From contig JAFHKR010000038.1 of NCBI GenBank assembly GCA_017052515.1, forward strand, positions 806,001-870,000: a stretch of 64,000 nt of DNA. Direction: 5' to 3'. The stretch comes from Fictibacillus nanhaiensis (lineage in GTDB: Bacteria; Bacillota; Bacilli; Bacillales; Fictibacillaceae). A model generated the notes under the pieces. That model saw only the letters and a list, made by a program, of their open reading frames with translations. It ran no database searches and was not told the DNA's origin. This document shows positions 1-9,480 of the stretch, one piece after another; the first letter of the stretch is position 1; every line of letters begins with the position of its first letter. The translations under genes and the position numbers were made by a program.

Positions 1-40
1 TCGATTCTTGAAATTTCTAATCGATTGCTAAATTCACTTC
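1..40. repeat. possible edge of a 20-bp-period tandem array
   Basis: TCGATT occurs at position 1 and again at position 21, an exact 20-bp step, and the arrays near 22.2 kb and 29.8 kb also have a 20-bp period with a GAT core. Only two units are visible because the window begins here, so chance is not excluded. Confidence 0.25.
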
Positions 41-158
41 CCATAGAGAACCCACTCACTTTCCGCATACCTACTGCATCCATGCCTAAAATTCATTTTT
101 TGTCGAAAGTTTCCTGCACATTATTTACAGTCTAAGGGGTGTTAGTCACTATTGCCTG

Positions 159-167
159 TGTTATAAT
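159..167 (+). promoter_or_regulatory. extended -10 promoter of the TPR gene
   Basis: TGT followed directly by a perfect TATAAT (162-167) forms an extended -10 element about 75 bp before the TPR gene. No good -35 box lies 17 bp upstream, which extended -10 promoters tolerate. Inference only. Confidence 0.45.
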
Positions 168-242
168 TTTTTGGTTGAAAACTTTGTAAACGGAACGATA
201 TAGAAGTATATAAGTTTACATAAGTAGATGGAGGAACCAAAT

Positions 243-1868
243 ATGCATAAACAAAAACGGGCCAGTGCAGCTAGCGGCCGTGTTCTTCCCTTTATCCAGG
301 ATGGGGATTACTTTTTTGAAAAAGGAATAAAAGCCTATAACAGGCGTGATCTATATACAGCAAAAAAAATGTTTGAACGGGCCGTTACTTTCCAGCCGGA
401 AGAGCCCTCTTTTTTATGTCAGCTTGCTTCTACGCTCGCTGAGATCGGGGAATATGAAGAATCTAATAAGTACTTGCTGAACGCTTTAGAACAGTCTGGC
501 TCTGATCTTTCAGAATGTCATTTCTTTCTTGCGAATAATTTTGCGCACTTAGGCATGTATGGTGATGCCGAAGAACATGCTCGTTTATATATGGCGATTG
601 ATCCTAACGGTGAATTTGTGGAAGATACACAAGAACTGTTAGATCTTATCTCACTCGAAACAGGAAGCAAGACTTCTAGCTTGCCCCTTTCAACCGAAGA
701 AGAGCTGATTAAGCTTCATGATGAAGCGAGGCAGTCGATCGAACGAGGAGATCTACCACTTGCGCAACAACAGTTAAGAGAGATCATTTCGAATCATCCT
801 AAGTTTTGGGCGGCGTATAATAACTTAGCACTCACTCATTTTTATAAGAGCGAGTTTGATGAAGCGATGGATGTTCTTCAAGATGTGCTAGATAAGAATC
901 CAGGTAATTTAAACGCACTTTGCAACCTTGCTATTTTTCTGTTCCATTTAGGGATGGATGAACCTGGTGGTAAGCTTTTGGAACGCTTAAAAACGGTGCA
1001 TCCAATGCATCCTGAACATCGTTATAAACTAGGAAATACGTTTGGTTTATTAGAAGAGCATTTGTATGCGAATAAATGGCTACAGTCTCTTCGAAAATCG
1101 TCATTTGTATACGATCCTGTGACCACACATATGTTAGCGGTGTCGTACTATGCACTCGGACAAAAGGACCTTTCTCTTAAAACTTGGAAAAAGGTAATCG
1201 ATCTTGATCCTGAAGGTCATGTTGCTCCTTTTTATATGGAAAAGGCGCAGAATGATGAACTGACAATAACAGGCGGGGACTATCAATACCGCATTCCGAC
1301 TAACAATCAGAACAAACCGAAAAAAGATCGCCAAGTGAAGGCGATGGAACATATTCAGCAAGTTCGTAAAGGACTGGAAAAAAACAAAATTACGCATTTA
1401 TTTCTTCTTAGAGGGAATAAAAATGAAGAGGCTTATGAGACGCTTCGTGATTTTTGTCTTAGAAAAGAAGAGTCGTTACTTGTAAAAGAGATCGCGGCAA
1501 CGATCATGCTCGAACATCAGCCAGAACGAGCTGTGAAACTTGTTCATGATGATACTTCTGTAGAAGTGACTACAGCATCTGAGATTATCAGTATGGCAAT
1601 GGATGTTCTTCTTTCTGTAAAAGAGATGGGTTCTACGCTTGATGAACATGTTTTATTTTACTGGGCAGAAGCTATTAAGTTTGCAGAAACGACTGGCGAG
1701 CGAATCTTTGATAACCAAAAAGCCATTGCTGCGGCAATCGATCACTTAGCTCGTAAGCAAAAAGGGCGTTCTACTCAAAAAGGAGTTGCTGAGCAATACG
1801 AGATCACCGTTTCTGTATTGTCTTTGCGCATAAAAAAACTAATTAGTTGGGTGAACCGCAACGTTTGA
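243..1868 (+). CDS. TPR-repeat protein (YvcD-like)
   Basis: This 541-residue soluble protein has several tetratricopeptide repeats in its N-terminal two thirds, for example around residues 25-90 and 155-260, with the usual alternation of small and aromatic positions (AAYNNLALTHFYKSEFDEA). TPR proteins act as protein-protein scaffolds; no catalytic motif is visible. The C-terminal 150 residues are helical and end in a region resembling a helix-turn-helix. An in-frame ATG lies at 228, but GGAGGA at 230-235 is the ribosome site and places the start at 243. It precedes trxB, as B. subtilis yvcD does. Function is unknown. Confidence 0.85.
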   Translation: MHKQKRASAASGRVLPFIQDGDYFFEKGIKAYNRRDLYTAKKMFERAVTFQPEEPSFLCQLASTLAEIGEYEESNKYLLNALEQSGSDLSECHFFLANNFAHLGMYGDAEEHARLYMAIDPNGEFVEDTQELLDLISLETGSKTSSLPLSTEEELIKLHDEARQSIERGDLPLAQQQLREIISNHPKFWAAYNNLALTHFYKSEFDEAMDVLQDVLDKNPGNLNALCNLAIFLFHLGMDEPGGKLLERLKTVHPMHPEHRYKLGNTFGLLEEHLYANKWLQSLRKSSFVYDPVTTHMLAVSYYALGQKDLSLKTWKKVIDLDPEGHVAPFYMEKAQNDELTITGGDYQYRIPTNNQNKPKKDRQVKAMEHIQQVRKGLEKNKITHLFLLRGNKNEEAYETLRDFCLRKEESLLVKEIAATIMLEHQPERAVKLVHDDTSVEVTTASEIISMAMDVLLSVKEMGSTLDEHVLFYWAEAIKFAETTGERIFDNQKAIAAAIDHLARKQKGRSTQKGVAEQYEITVSVLSLRIKKLISWVNRNV

Positions 1869-1952
1869 GCAGAATGATGGACTTTACTCCTATGTGCGAA
1901 TAGGATAGAGATATAGTAAATAAGAATTTCCTTATATAAGGAGTGGGCATGA

Positions 1953-2909
<957 letters not shown>

Positions 2910-2990
2910 TGTGATTGTAACAGTGATGAAATAATTGTGGGGTATATTAAAAATAAGAAATTGACCCCCTTTTTATAAAGGCAAGACTTT

Positions 2991-3021
2991 GACACGGAGC
3001 TATGCTTCGTGTCCTTTTTTT
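2991..3021 (+). terminator. terminator after trxB
   Basis: A 10-bp stem (GACACGGAGC / GCTTCGTGTC, one G-T pair) with a 3-nt loop is followed by C and a run of T, a standard intrinsic terminator. Confidence 0.85.
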
Positions 3022-3046
3022 ATGGGTTAATTTATGCGAAGAAGTG

Positions 3047-3175
3047 GTTGATTTCCGCTCCAGGTGTTACGCTGTCCGCGGGGCAGGCGGTGAGCCACAT
3101 TTGTTCGTTTCACTCTTAAGTGTCTCACCTGCCCGCCTGTCCCGCAGGAGTCTCACACCTTGCGCTCCAATCAAC
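3047..3175 (-). repeat. 129-bp dispersed hairpin repeat, copy 1
   Basis: One of six copies in this window, in reverse orientation. The ends are GTTGATT and AATCAAC, and internal arms (GGGGCAGGCGGTGAG against CTCACCTGCCCGCC) can fold into a long imperfect hairpin. A short open frame crosses it, but it has no ribosome site and is not called as a gene. The stretch 3176-3410 holds nothing else recognisable. Confidence 0.9.
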
Positions 3176-3414
3176 TTTGCCAAAGAAGAAGAAATGCCTG
3201 AAAGCTAGCTTTTAGTTTAAGGATTTCGATTTAAACAAGCGATCAAAGTGAACGGAGTACTTTGCTCAGAAGCTCCTCAGTTAAATGTCGCAAAGGTCTT
3301 AGCCCGTAATGAAATAATTGCTTTAATTTAATAGATTCTTTTTTCACATAATAAGAAAAGCAAAATACCATAAATTAGAATGCTAAAATACGTCAAACCC
3401 TTGAGGCATCTGTA

Positions 3415-3443
3415 TTGTGAGGGGTTACATAATTTAGTATACT
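3415..3443 (+). promoter_or_regulatory. sigma-A promoter of the yvcI-rapZ-yvcK-whiA-crh operon
   Basis: TTGTGA (3415-3420), a 17-bp spacer and TATACT (3438-3443) match the vegetative promoter pattern, about 34 bp before the Nudix gene. The following genes are closely packed, so this probably drives the cluster. Confidence 0.65.
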
Positions 3444-3476
3444 AACAAGTAGGACATAGCCCTGAGGTGAAAACAA

Positions 3477-3935
3477 GTGCAAAGAGTAACAAACTGTGTG
3501 TTAATAAGAGATAATCAAGTGCTTTTACTTCAAAAGCCTAGACGGGGCTGGTGGGTAGCACCGGGCGGAAAGATGGAGTCTACCGAGTCTATCCGTGATT
3601 CTGTTATTCGAGAGTACCGTGAAGAAACGGGAATCTATCTGAAGAATCCGCAGCTTAAAGGTGTGTTTAATTTTATCATCAAAGAAGGCGACAAAATCGT
3701 TTCTGAGTGGATGATGTTTACCTTTTTTGCAACAGACTCTGAAGGTGTTGCACTAGATGAATGTGAAGAAGGGATTCTGTCATGGAAGCCGGTTGAAGAA
3801 GTACGTGAGCTTCCGATGGCGCCAGGAGATCACCACATTCTTGACTATATGACAAGTGGCAGCAACATGATTTTTGGCACATTCACATATACACCTGATT
3901 TCGAACTGCTTTCATACCGTTTAGACCCTGCATAA
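3477..3935 (+). CDS. yvcI: Nudix (MutT-type) hydrolase, YvcI-like
   Basis: A 152-residue Nudix hydrolase. These enzymes cleave nucleoside diphosphates linked to another moiety. The Nudix box is complete: G, five residues, E, seven residues, then REYREETGI (about residues 32-54), which carries the metal-binding glutamates. The start is GTG, with TGAGGTG as ribosome site 8 bp upstream. It opens the yvcI-rapZ-yvcK-whiA-crh cluster, the order seen in B. subtilis. The substrate cannot be told from sequence; related proteins act on 8-oxo-dGTP or capped RNA ends. Confidence 0.88.
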   Translation: MQRVTNCVLIRDNQVLLLQKPRRGWWVAPGGKMESTESIRDSVIREYREETGIYLKNPQLKGVFNFIIKEGDKIVSEWMMFTFFATDSEGVALDECEEGILSWKPVEEVRELPMAPGDHHILDYMTSGSNMIFGTFTYTPDFELLSYRLDPA

Positions 3936-3986
3936 GTTTAGACGGGTCGCATAAAAATGGAACATAGCTAACTGGGGGGAAATGGC

Positions 3987-4862
3987 ATGGAAAGACATGA
4001 TGTACAAATGGTGATTATTACAGGAATGTCAGGGGCCGGGAAGACGGTAGCCATGCAGAGCTTTGAAGATCTAGGCTTTTTCTGTGTTGATAATCTACCA
4101 CCTGCACTACTCCCTAAATTTGTAGAATTAATGCAAGAATCTGCCGGCAAACTCAACAAGGTGGCACTTGTGATGGACCTTCGTGGGAGAGAGTTTTTCG
4201 ATCAGTTGTTCTCAACGCTAGATCAACTTGCCATCTCATCCGACGTTCAGCCGCAGATTTTATATTTAGATTGTAAAGATGCAACTCTTGTACGCAGATA
4301 CAAAGAAACGCGACGTTCTCATCCTTTAGCGAAGAGCGGGAATCCCCTTCAAGGCATCACACAAGAGCGGGAGATGCTCGAAGAATTAAAAGGTAGAGCG
4401 CAGCAAGTATTAGATACATCTGACTTAAAGCCTCTTCAGTTACGTGAACGTATCATTCAGCGCTTTTCCGCAAATGCCGCTCATCCGTTCACGATCAACG
4501 TGATGTCGTTTGGATTTAAGTATGGAATGCCGATCGACGCTGACTTAGTGTTCGACGTTCGCTTCCTGCCGAATCCGCATTACATCGAACATATGAGACC
4601 GCGAACAGGGCTTGAGGCAGATATTTCTGAGTATGTATTAAAATGGCCAGAAACGAACATGTTTTTAGAAAAGCTGCTCGATCTGCTTCAGTTCATGATT
4701 CCTCAATATAAAAGAGAAGGCAAGAGTCAGCTGATCATCGGGATTGGATGTACAGGCGGAAAACATCGTTCTGTAGCTCTAGCTGAATACATCGGAAATG
4801 CACTTTCCAAAGAATATGTGACATTCAGCTCTCACAGAGATATGGGAAAGGATAAAGTTTAA
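3987..4862 (+). CDS. rapZ: RNase adapter / nucleotide-binding protein RapZ (YvcJ)
   Basis: A 291-residue member of the RapZ/YvcJ family of P-loop proteins that bind ATP and GTP. The Walker A site GMSGAGKT is at residues 13-20 and the family signature [12 protein letters not shown] lies near the C-terminus. In E. coli the family steers small-RNA decay; in B. subtilis YvcJ affects competence. A GGGGGGA-type ribosome site precedes the ATG. Its TAA stop at 4860-4862 directly abuts the ATG of yvcK, pointing to translational coupling. Confidence 0.95.
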   Translation: MERHDVQMVIITGMSGAGKTVAMQSFEDLGFFCVDNLPPALLPKFVELMQESAGKLNKVALVMDLRGREFFDQLFSTLDQLAISSDVQPQILYLDCKDATLVRRYKETRRSHPLAKSGNPLQGITQEREMLEELKGRAQQVLDTSDLKPLQLRERIIQRFSANAAHPFTINVMSFGFKYGMPIDADLVFDVRFLPNPHYIEHMRPRTGLEADISEYVLKWPETNMFLEKLLDLLQFMIPQYKREGKSQLIIGIGCTGGKHRSVALAEYIGNALSKEYVTFSSHRDMGKDKV

Positions 4863-5813
4863 ATGAATAAGCAGCCGAAAGTGGTAGTGCTTGGCGGAGG
4901 AACAGGACTCTCTGTTCTTCTTCGCGGTTTGAAGCGCTATCCAGTTGATATCACTGCTATCGTTACGGTTGCAGATGACGGCGGCAGCTCTGGAAGGTTG
5001 AGGAGGGATTATGATATGCCTCCTCCTGGTGATGTGCGAAACGTGATCGCCGCGCTTTCTGAAGTGGAACCGCTTGTGGAAAAAATGTTTCAACATAGGT
5101 TTAAAGTGGGCGACGGAATTACGGGTCATTCGCTTGGAAACCTGCTTCTTGCGGCCATGCATGATATTACCGGAGATTTTTTAACAGGTATTCGGGAACT
5201 TAGCCGCGTTTTAAACGTAAGAGGACAGGTACTGCCTGCAGCGAAAAACAGTATAATTTTATGTGCCGAATTAGAAGATGGTACGATTGTTCAGGGGGAA
5301 TCTAAGATCCCGCTGTCGAATAAGAAAATCAAACGCGTCTTTTTATCTGATGAAAAGATCGAGCCACTTCGTGAAAGCGTGAAAGCGATTCAAGAAGCAG
5401 ATCTGATCGTGATCGGACCAGGCAGTTTATATACGAGTATCCTGCCGAATCTTCTAGTGAACGGAATCTCTAATAGCATCCGCGAGGCAACGGCTCCTAG
5501 AGTTTATGTATGTAATGTGATGACGCAGCCAGGTGAGACTACAGGCTACACGGCTGGTGATCATATTCAGGCATTGATCGATCATGTGGGGCACAATTTT
5601 ATTGATGTTGTGATTGCGAACAACGAAAAGATTCCACCAGAATATTTGGATCTATACTTGGAAGAAGGCGCATCACAAGTTCAGTATGATGAGGAACGGT
5701 TAAAGTCGTTCGGCATCGGTTTGTTGTGCGACAACATTATTCAATACGGAACGCTTGTCAGACATGATGCACAGCGTGTTTCTGATTTATTGTTAGGACT
5801 TATAGAAAAATAG
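4863..5813 (+). CDS. yvcK: gluconeogenesis / cell-shape factor YvcK (MgfK)
   Basis: A 316-residue member of the CofD/YvcK family. The N-terminal [13 protein letters not shown] loop and the [12 protein letters not shown] segment are the UDP-sugar or nucleotide-binding signatures, and [16 protein letters not shown] is typical of the core. In B. subtilis YvcK is needed on gluconeogenic carbon sources and for normal placement of PBP1. The ATG follows the rapZ stop without a gap. The next gene, whiA, starts within 41 bp. Confidence 0.94.
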   Translation: MNKQPKVVVLGGGTGLSVLLRGLKRYPVDITAIVTVADDGGSSGRLRRDYDMPPPGDVRNVIAALSEVEPLVEKMFQHRFKVGDGITGHSLGNLLLAAMHDITGDFLTGIRELSRVLNVRGQVLPAAKNSIILCAELEDGTIVQGESKIPLSNKKIKRVFLSDEKIEPLRESVKAIQEADLIVIGPGSLYTSILPNLLVNGISNSIREATAPRVYVCNVMTQPGETTGYTAGDHIQALIDHVGHNFIDVVIANNEKIPPEYLDLYLEEGASQVQYDEERLKSFGIGLLCDNIIQYGTLVRHDAQRVSDLLLGLIEK

Positions 5814-5853
5814 AATAGAGATTGAAATGGATGGAAGAGAGGTGGTGATGCAG

Positions 5854-6795
5854 GTGTCTTTTGCTGCAGATACAAAAAAAGAATTAACGCAGCTCGAACT
5901 GAAAGATTGCTGTAAAAAAGCAGAGTTAGCTGCCTTGATTCGAATGAATGGTTCCATCTCTTTCAGCAACAGAAAATTGATTCTCGATATCCCAACTGAA
6001 AATGCTGCTATTGCAAGAAGAATCTATACGTTGATCAAACGTGTATATCCTTATCACGTAGAGCTATTAGTACGAAAAAAGATGCGCTTGAAAAAGAATA
6101 ATGTCTACATTGTACGTGTTTCAGAAGAATCAAGAGCATTGTTGGAAGATTTGAAGATTATTGACGGAGCTTTTACGTTTACCCGCAACATTGCAGAGGA
6201 ATTTAATAAGAAAAGCTGCTGCCGCCGTGCATACATGAGAGGGGCTTTCTTAGCAGGGGGTTCAGTAAACCACCCAGAGACAAGCTATCATCTAGAAATT
6301 TTCTCGATGTATGAAGAGCATACGGTTGCATTAGCTGAACTGATGAATACGTTTGAACTTAAAGCAAAAGTTCTAGAACGAAAAAAAGGTTATATTATCT
6401 ATTTAAAAGATGGCGAAAAGATTTCAGAGTTTCTTACTCTAATCGGTGCTCATCATGCTGTATTGTTCTTTGAGGACATCAGGATCTTAAAAGATATGCG
6501 TAACTCAGTAAACCGACTGGTGAACTGTGAGACAGCGAACCTGAACAAAACCGTAGGTGCTGCCATGAGACAAGTCGAGAACATCAAATTTATCGACGAA
6601 CAGGTAGGACTTGAAACACTCCCAGATAAGCTGCGTGAGATCGCGCAACTAAGAGTCACCCATCAAGAAATTACTTTGAAAGAGCTAGGTGAGATGGTAT
6701 CTTCCGGCCCTGTAAGTAAATCAGGTGTTAACCACCGATTACGCAAGATTGACGAGATCGCAACGAAAATTAGAAACGGTCAACCCATCCATTGA
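5854..6795 (+). CDS. whiA: DNA-binding protein WhiA
   Basis: WhiA combines an N-terminal LAGLIDADG-like fold, which has lost nuclease activity, with a C-terminal helix-turn-helix (around [20 protein letters not shown]). It affects sporulation in actinomycetes, and cell division and chromosome segregation in Bacillus. Start: in-frame ATGs exist at 5827 and 5848, but AGAGGTGG at 5837-5845 best serves the GTG at 5854, giving the family N-terminus [10 protein letters not shown] and 313 residues, close to the 316 of B. subtilis. If 5848 is used the protein gains two residues. Confidence 0.93.
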   Translation: MSFAADTKKELTQLELKDCCKKAELAALIRMNGSISFSNRKLILDIPTENAAIARRIYTLIKRVYPYHVELLVRKKMRLKKNNVYIVRVSEESRALLEDLKIIDGAFTFTRNIAEEFNKKSCCRRAYMRGAFLAGGSVNHPETSYHLEIFSMYEEHTVALAELMNTFELKAKVLERKKGYIIYLKDGEKISEFLTLIGAHHAVLFFEDIRILKDMRNSVNRLVNCETANLNKTVGAAMRQVENIKFIDEQVGLETLPDKLREIAQLRVTHQEITLKELGEMVSSGPVSKSGVNHRLRKIDEIATKIRNGQPIH

Positions 6796-6834
6796 TGTTT
6801 CATAGAGAGATAAGGTTAGAGGAGGTAAGGTAGA

Positions 6835-7092
6835 ATGGTTGAAAAGAAAGTAACCGTGCAGTTGAAGAGCGGACTGCAAGCACGCCCAGCAGCATTGTTC
6901 GTCCAAGAAGCAAACCGTTACACATCTAATGTATTTGTCGAGAAGGAAGGCAAGAAAGTGAACGCGAAGAGCATCATGGGAATCATGAGCTTAGCTGTAG
7001 GATCTGGCAGTGAGCTTGTACTCGCTGTTGATGGCCCTGATGAGAATGAAGCTGTCGAAGCCCTAGCAGCTTTTGTTTCCAAAGCAGAATAG
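6835..7092 (+). CDS. crh: Crh, HPr-like catabolite repression co-factor
   Basis: An 85-residue HPr-fold protein. Residue 15 is Gln where true HPr has the phosphorylatable His (GLQARPAALF), and Ser46 in NAKSIMG is kept. This is the Crh pattern: it cannot carry phosphate in the PTS, but HPr kinase can modify Ser46 so that it works as a CcpA partner. The ribosome site is GGAGGTAAGG, 7 bp upstream. It is the last gene of its operon and is followed by a repeat-associated terminator. Confidence 0.96.
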   Translation: MVEKKVTVQLKSGLQARPAALFVQEANRYTSNVFVEKEGKKVNAKSIMGIMSLAVGSGSELVLAVDGPDENEAVEALAAFVSKAE

Positions 7093-7094
7093 TA

Positions 7095-7120
7095 GGGGTC
7101 TGACCCCAGACAATTACAAA
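7095..7120 (+). repeat. GGGGTCTGACCCC element, copy 1
   Basis: The 13-bp near-palindrome (7095-7107) is followed by AGACAATTACAAA. Related copies lie near 9.29, 12.2 and 21.8 kb. It sits 3 bp after the crh stop, directly before the terminator stem. Confidence 0.8.
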
Positions 7121-7163
7121 CCGCTATTTTGTCCTTATGGAAAGGACAAAATAGCGGTTTTTT
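7121..7163 (+). terminator. terminator after crh
   Basis: A perfect 14-bp stem (7121-7134 with 7144-7157) around a 9-nt loop is followed by six T. This closes the yvcI-crh operon. Confidence 0.9.
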
Positions 7164-7233
7164 CAATTTACCAGGGTTGGCCACCATCGATCTCTCTATA
7201 TACTGTATTAGAGGAAAAAGGGAGGCGATTCTT

Positions 7234-7533
7234 TTGCATCACACAAGTTTCATGCATGACTGGTCGTTTGCCGCAGGATTAACAATTGTAAATATCCTTT
7301 TGACACTCTACTTGATTAAACCTCGAAGAAGCACAGCGCGTTTGATCTTTTGGGTTCTCATGTTAATTTTTATTTTTCTATATCCTTTGGCATTGGCAGG
7401 ATTTTCGCTGCTAGGTCCAACTAGTTCTGGATTGTTTCTTGGCCTCGCTTTTATGATTACGATCATATACAGCCTTATCTTATTTTTTAGCGTTTGCTGG
7501 GTGTGGGTGATTCGACATTCTTTCTATCGTTAA
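7234..7533 (+). CDS. small membrane protein of unknown function
   Basis: The frame is open from 7129, but the only good ribosome site, GGAGG at 7221-7225, points to a TTG start at 7234. The 99-residue product has three hydrophobic stretches: about residues 12-27, 33-55 and 61-86 (AFMITIIYSLILFFSVCWVW). These predict three membrane spans with short loops. No family is recognised. It lies between the crh terminator and the trp leader and appears to be a single-gene unit. Confidence 0.6.
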   Translation: MHHTSFMHDWSFAAGLTIVNILLTLYLIKPRRSTARLIFWVLMLIFIFLYPLALAGFSLLGPTSSGLFLGLAFMITIIYSLILFFSVCWVWVIRHSFYR

Positions 7534-7596
7534 ATATCGCTATAAAAACTACATCAAATCGCTCATTTTAAACAGAGATCTCTCCGCAATTGAGAG

Positions 7597-7625
7597 TTGA
7601 CAACATAGGGGGAACCCTATATATT
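7597..7625 (+). promoter_or_regulatory. trpE promoter
   Basis: A perfect TTGACA (7597-7602), a 17-bp spacer and TATATT (7620-7625) place transcription start near 7632, just before the TRAP repeats. Confidence 0.85.
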
Positions 7626-7638
7626 AATCACTAATCAG

Positions 7639-7790
7639 GAGAATAGTTAGAGTTGAGATGAGTGGAGAAAAGAGAGCATAGTTTGAGCTGAGTTGAGAGT
7701 ATTTTAATCCTCCGATTAAACCTCTTTCTTAGTTTATTTATGATGCAAACATCAGCCTCCGCTGTAAAAAGCGAGAGGTTTTTTATTTTT
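7639..7790 (+). promoter_or_regulatory. TRAP-binding trp leader with antiterminator and terminator
   Basis: Eleven GAG or TAG triplets separated mostly by 2-3 nt run from 7639 to 7697, the number and spacing bound by the 11-mer TRAP protein with tryptophan. GAGCTGA (7685-7691), inside the triplet zone, can pair with TCAGCCTC (7752-7759, one C bulged) as an antiterminator. The same CCTC plus CGCT (7756-7763) can instead pair with AGCG-A-GAGG (7770-7778) and a T-run as a terminator. This is the B. subtilis trp attenuation logic: TRAP binding blocks the antiterminator and stops transcription when tryptophan is plentiful. Confidence 0.88.
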
Positions 7791-7808
7791 TGAAAGAGGT
7801 GAATGAAT

Positions 7809-9341
7809 ATGTTTATGCCAAATGTAGAGGAAGTCATTTCTCTATCAAAAGAAAATTTCAATGTGATTCCAATTGGGTTTACCTACCTATCTGACCATGA
7901 AACGTGCATCTCTCAGTTTGAGAGAGTTCGTCATGAAGAACATGCTTTTCTGCTTGAAAGTGTTGAAGGTGGAGAGCGTTGGGCGAGGTATTCGTATATT
8001 GGCAGACGGCCATTCTTGGTGGTGTCATCATCAGGAAAGACAGTAGATATCACGTTTATGAATAATATGAAAAGTATACAAAAGCAAGGTTCTCCCTTAG
8101 ATATGGTGAAAGACTATGTATCACGATATAAATCTCCTAAACACTCTTCACTTCCTCCGTTCACTGGAGGAGCTGTTGGCTTTTTCGGTTATGACCTGAT
8201 TCATACGTTCGAAAATGTGCCAAGACCCAAAACTCCATCTGAACAAGAAAACGAAATGGAATTTTTGTTCACAGACGAGATCATCGTATTCGATCATCTC
8301 AAACAAAAAACAACGATTGTGTGTAACCTACACGTTTCTTCTGATGACAGTAAAAAAACCTTACAGGAAAAATATGAACAGGTGTGCGATAGAATTCGTA
8401 GAACCTATGAAGAGCTTCAACAGCCAGTAAGAACGAAAGCTGTTTCTACAGATTTTCCACTAAACGATATAAGAAAAAATGAAGTCCGTTCTTCACATAC
8501 GAAAGAAGAGTTTTGTTCAATGGTGAAGAAGGCGAAGGAATATATCAAAACGGGCGATGTTTTTCAGGTCGTATTATCCCAACGATTCGAACAAGAAACC
8601 GAAGCGGATCCCTTCGATGTGTATCGACTTTTACGGTCGATGAACCCTTCGCCGTATATGTATTATTACAAATCGAAGGATGCCTATATCGTTGGAGCAT
8701 CTCCAGAGCTTCTTGTTAAAGTGGATGATGGATGTGTGGAGAACAGACCGATCGCGGGAACCCGTCCAAGAGGAAAGACGCTTCAAGAGGATTTGGCTTT
8801 TGAACAGGACTTACTTGCTGATGAAAAAGAACGAGCGGAGCACGTCATGCTGGTGGATCTCGGGAGAAATGATGTAGGAAGAGTCAGTGAATATGGATCT
8901 GTAGAACTAGATTCATATATGGAGATCGAGCGATATTCACATGTTATGCATATGGTTTCACACGTAAAAGGCAAACTTCAAAAAGATAAAGACTTCTTCG
9001 ATGCGCTCAGGTCTTGCATGCCAGCGGGAACCGTTTCAGGTGCACCAAAGGTCAGAGCCATGCAGATTATTTCTGAACTCGAACAACAATCAAGAGGCGT
9101 ATACGGAGGTGCGATCGGGTACTTAGGATTTAACGGACAGATGGATTCCTGCATCGCAATCCGAACGATTGTGTTTCAGGATGGAAAAGCCTTTGTACAA
9201 GCAGGTGCAGGGGTCGTTGCGGATTCTGTTCCTGAGCGAGAATACGAAGAAACGGTAAACAAAGCAAAAGCGATGCTAAAAGCAATCGAGGGGGGGACAG
9301 ACCCCAGACAAATACAAACCCCGGTTTTGTCTATTCGGTGA
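7809..9341 (+). CDS. trpE: anthranilate synthase component I
   Basis: TrpE makes anthranilate from chorismate with an amidotransferase partner, the first step of tryptophan synthesis. The LLES motif near residue 38, part of the feedback tryptophan site, separates it from PabB. Chorismate-binding motifs GGAVGFFGYD, ENRPIAGTRPRG, MLVDLGRNDVGR and MPAGTVSGAPKVRAM are intact. AAAGAGGTG best fits the ATG at 7809 (another is at 7803). Two oddities: no other trp gene follows, and the last 15 or so residues (GGTDPRQIQTPVLSIR) are encoded by a GGGG-type dispersed repeat, which also supplies the stop. Catalytic residues lie upstream, so activity may be kept. Confidence 0.93.
   Translation: MFMPNVEEVISLSKENFNVIPIGFTYLSDHETCISQFERVRHEEHAFLLESVEGGERWARYSYIGRRPFLVVSSSGKTVDITFMNNMKSIQKQGSPLDMVKDYVSRYKSPKHSSLPPFTGGAVGFFGYDLIHTFENVPRPKTPSEQENEMEFLFTDEIIVFDHLKQKTTIVCNLHVSSDDSKKTLQEKYEQVCDRIRRTYEELQQPVRTKAVSTDFPLNDIRKNEVRSSHTKEEFCSMVKKAKEYIKTGDVFQVVLSQRFEQETEADPFDVYRLLRSMNPSPYMYYYKSKDAYIVGASPELLVKVDDGCVENRPIAGTRPRGKTLQEDLAFEQDLLADEKERAEHVMLVDLGRNDVGRVSEYGSVELDSYMEIERYSHVMHMVSHVKGKLQKDKDFFDALRSCMPAGTVSGAPKVRAMQIISELEQQSRGVYGGAIGYLGFNGQMDSCIAIRTIVFQDGKAFVQAGAGVVADSVPEREYEETVNKAKAMLKAIEGGTDPRQIQTPVLSIR
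9293..9331 (+). repeat. GGGG(ACAG)ACCCC element, copy 2, inside the trpE 3' end
   Basis: GGGGACAGACCCC followed by AGACAAATACAAA matches copies 1 and 4. It overlaps the trpE reading frame and changes the C-terminus of the protein. The rest of the 139-bp gap to the next gene has no gene that I can support. Confidence 0.75.
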
Positions 9342-9480
9342 AGACACATACAACTCACATGAGCGACCCAGGGCCCAGAAAGCTGACATCCTCTGAGCAG
9401 ATTGCTATTATCAAAAGCTGAAAATGGATATACTGTCCTTTATATTCTTTTAAATGACCAACTTAAAGGGGCGAGTATAG

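Noticed and set aside
3002-3208. Open frame of 68 codons on the plus strand after trxB
   Set aside because: It lies across dispersed repeat copy 1, overlaps the trxB terminator and has no ribosome site.
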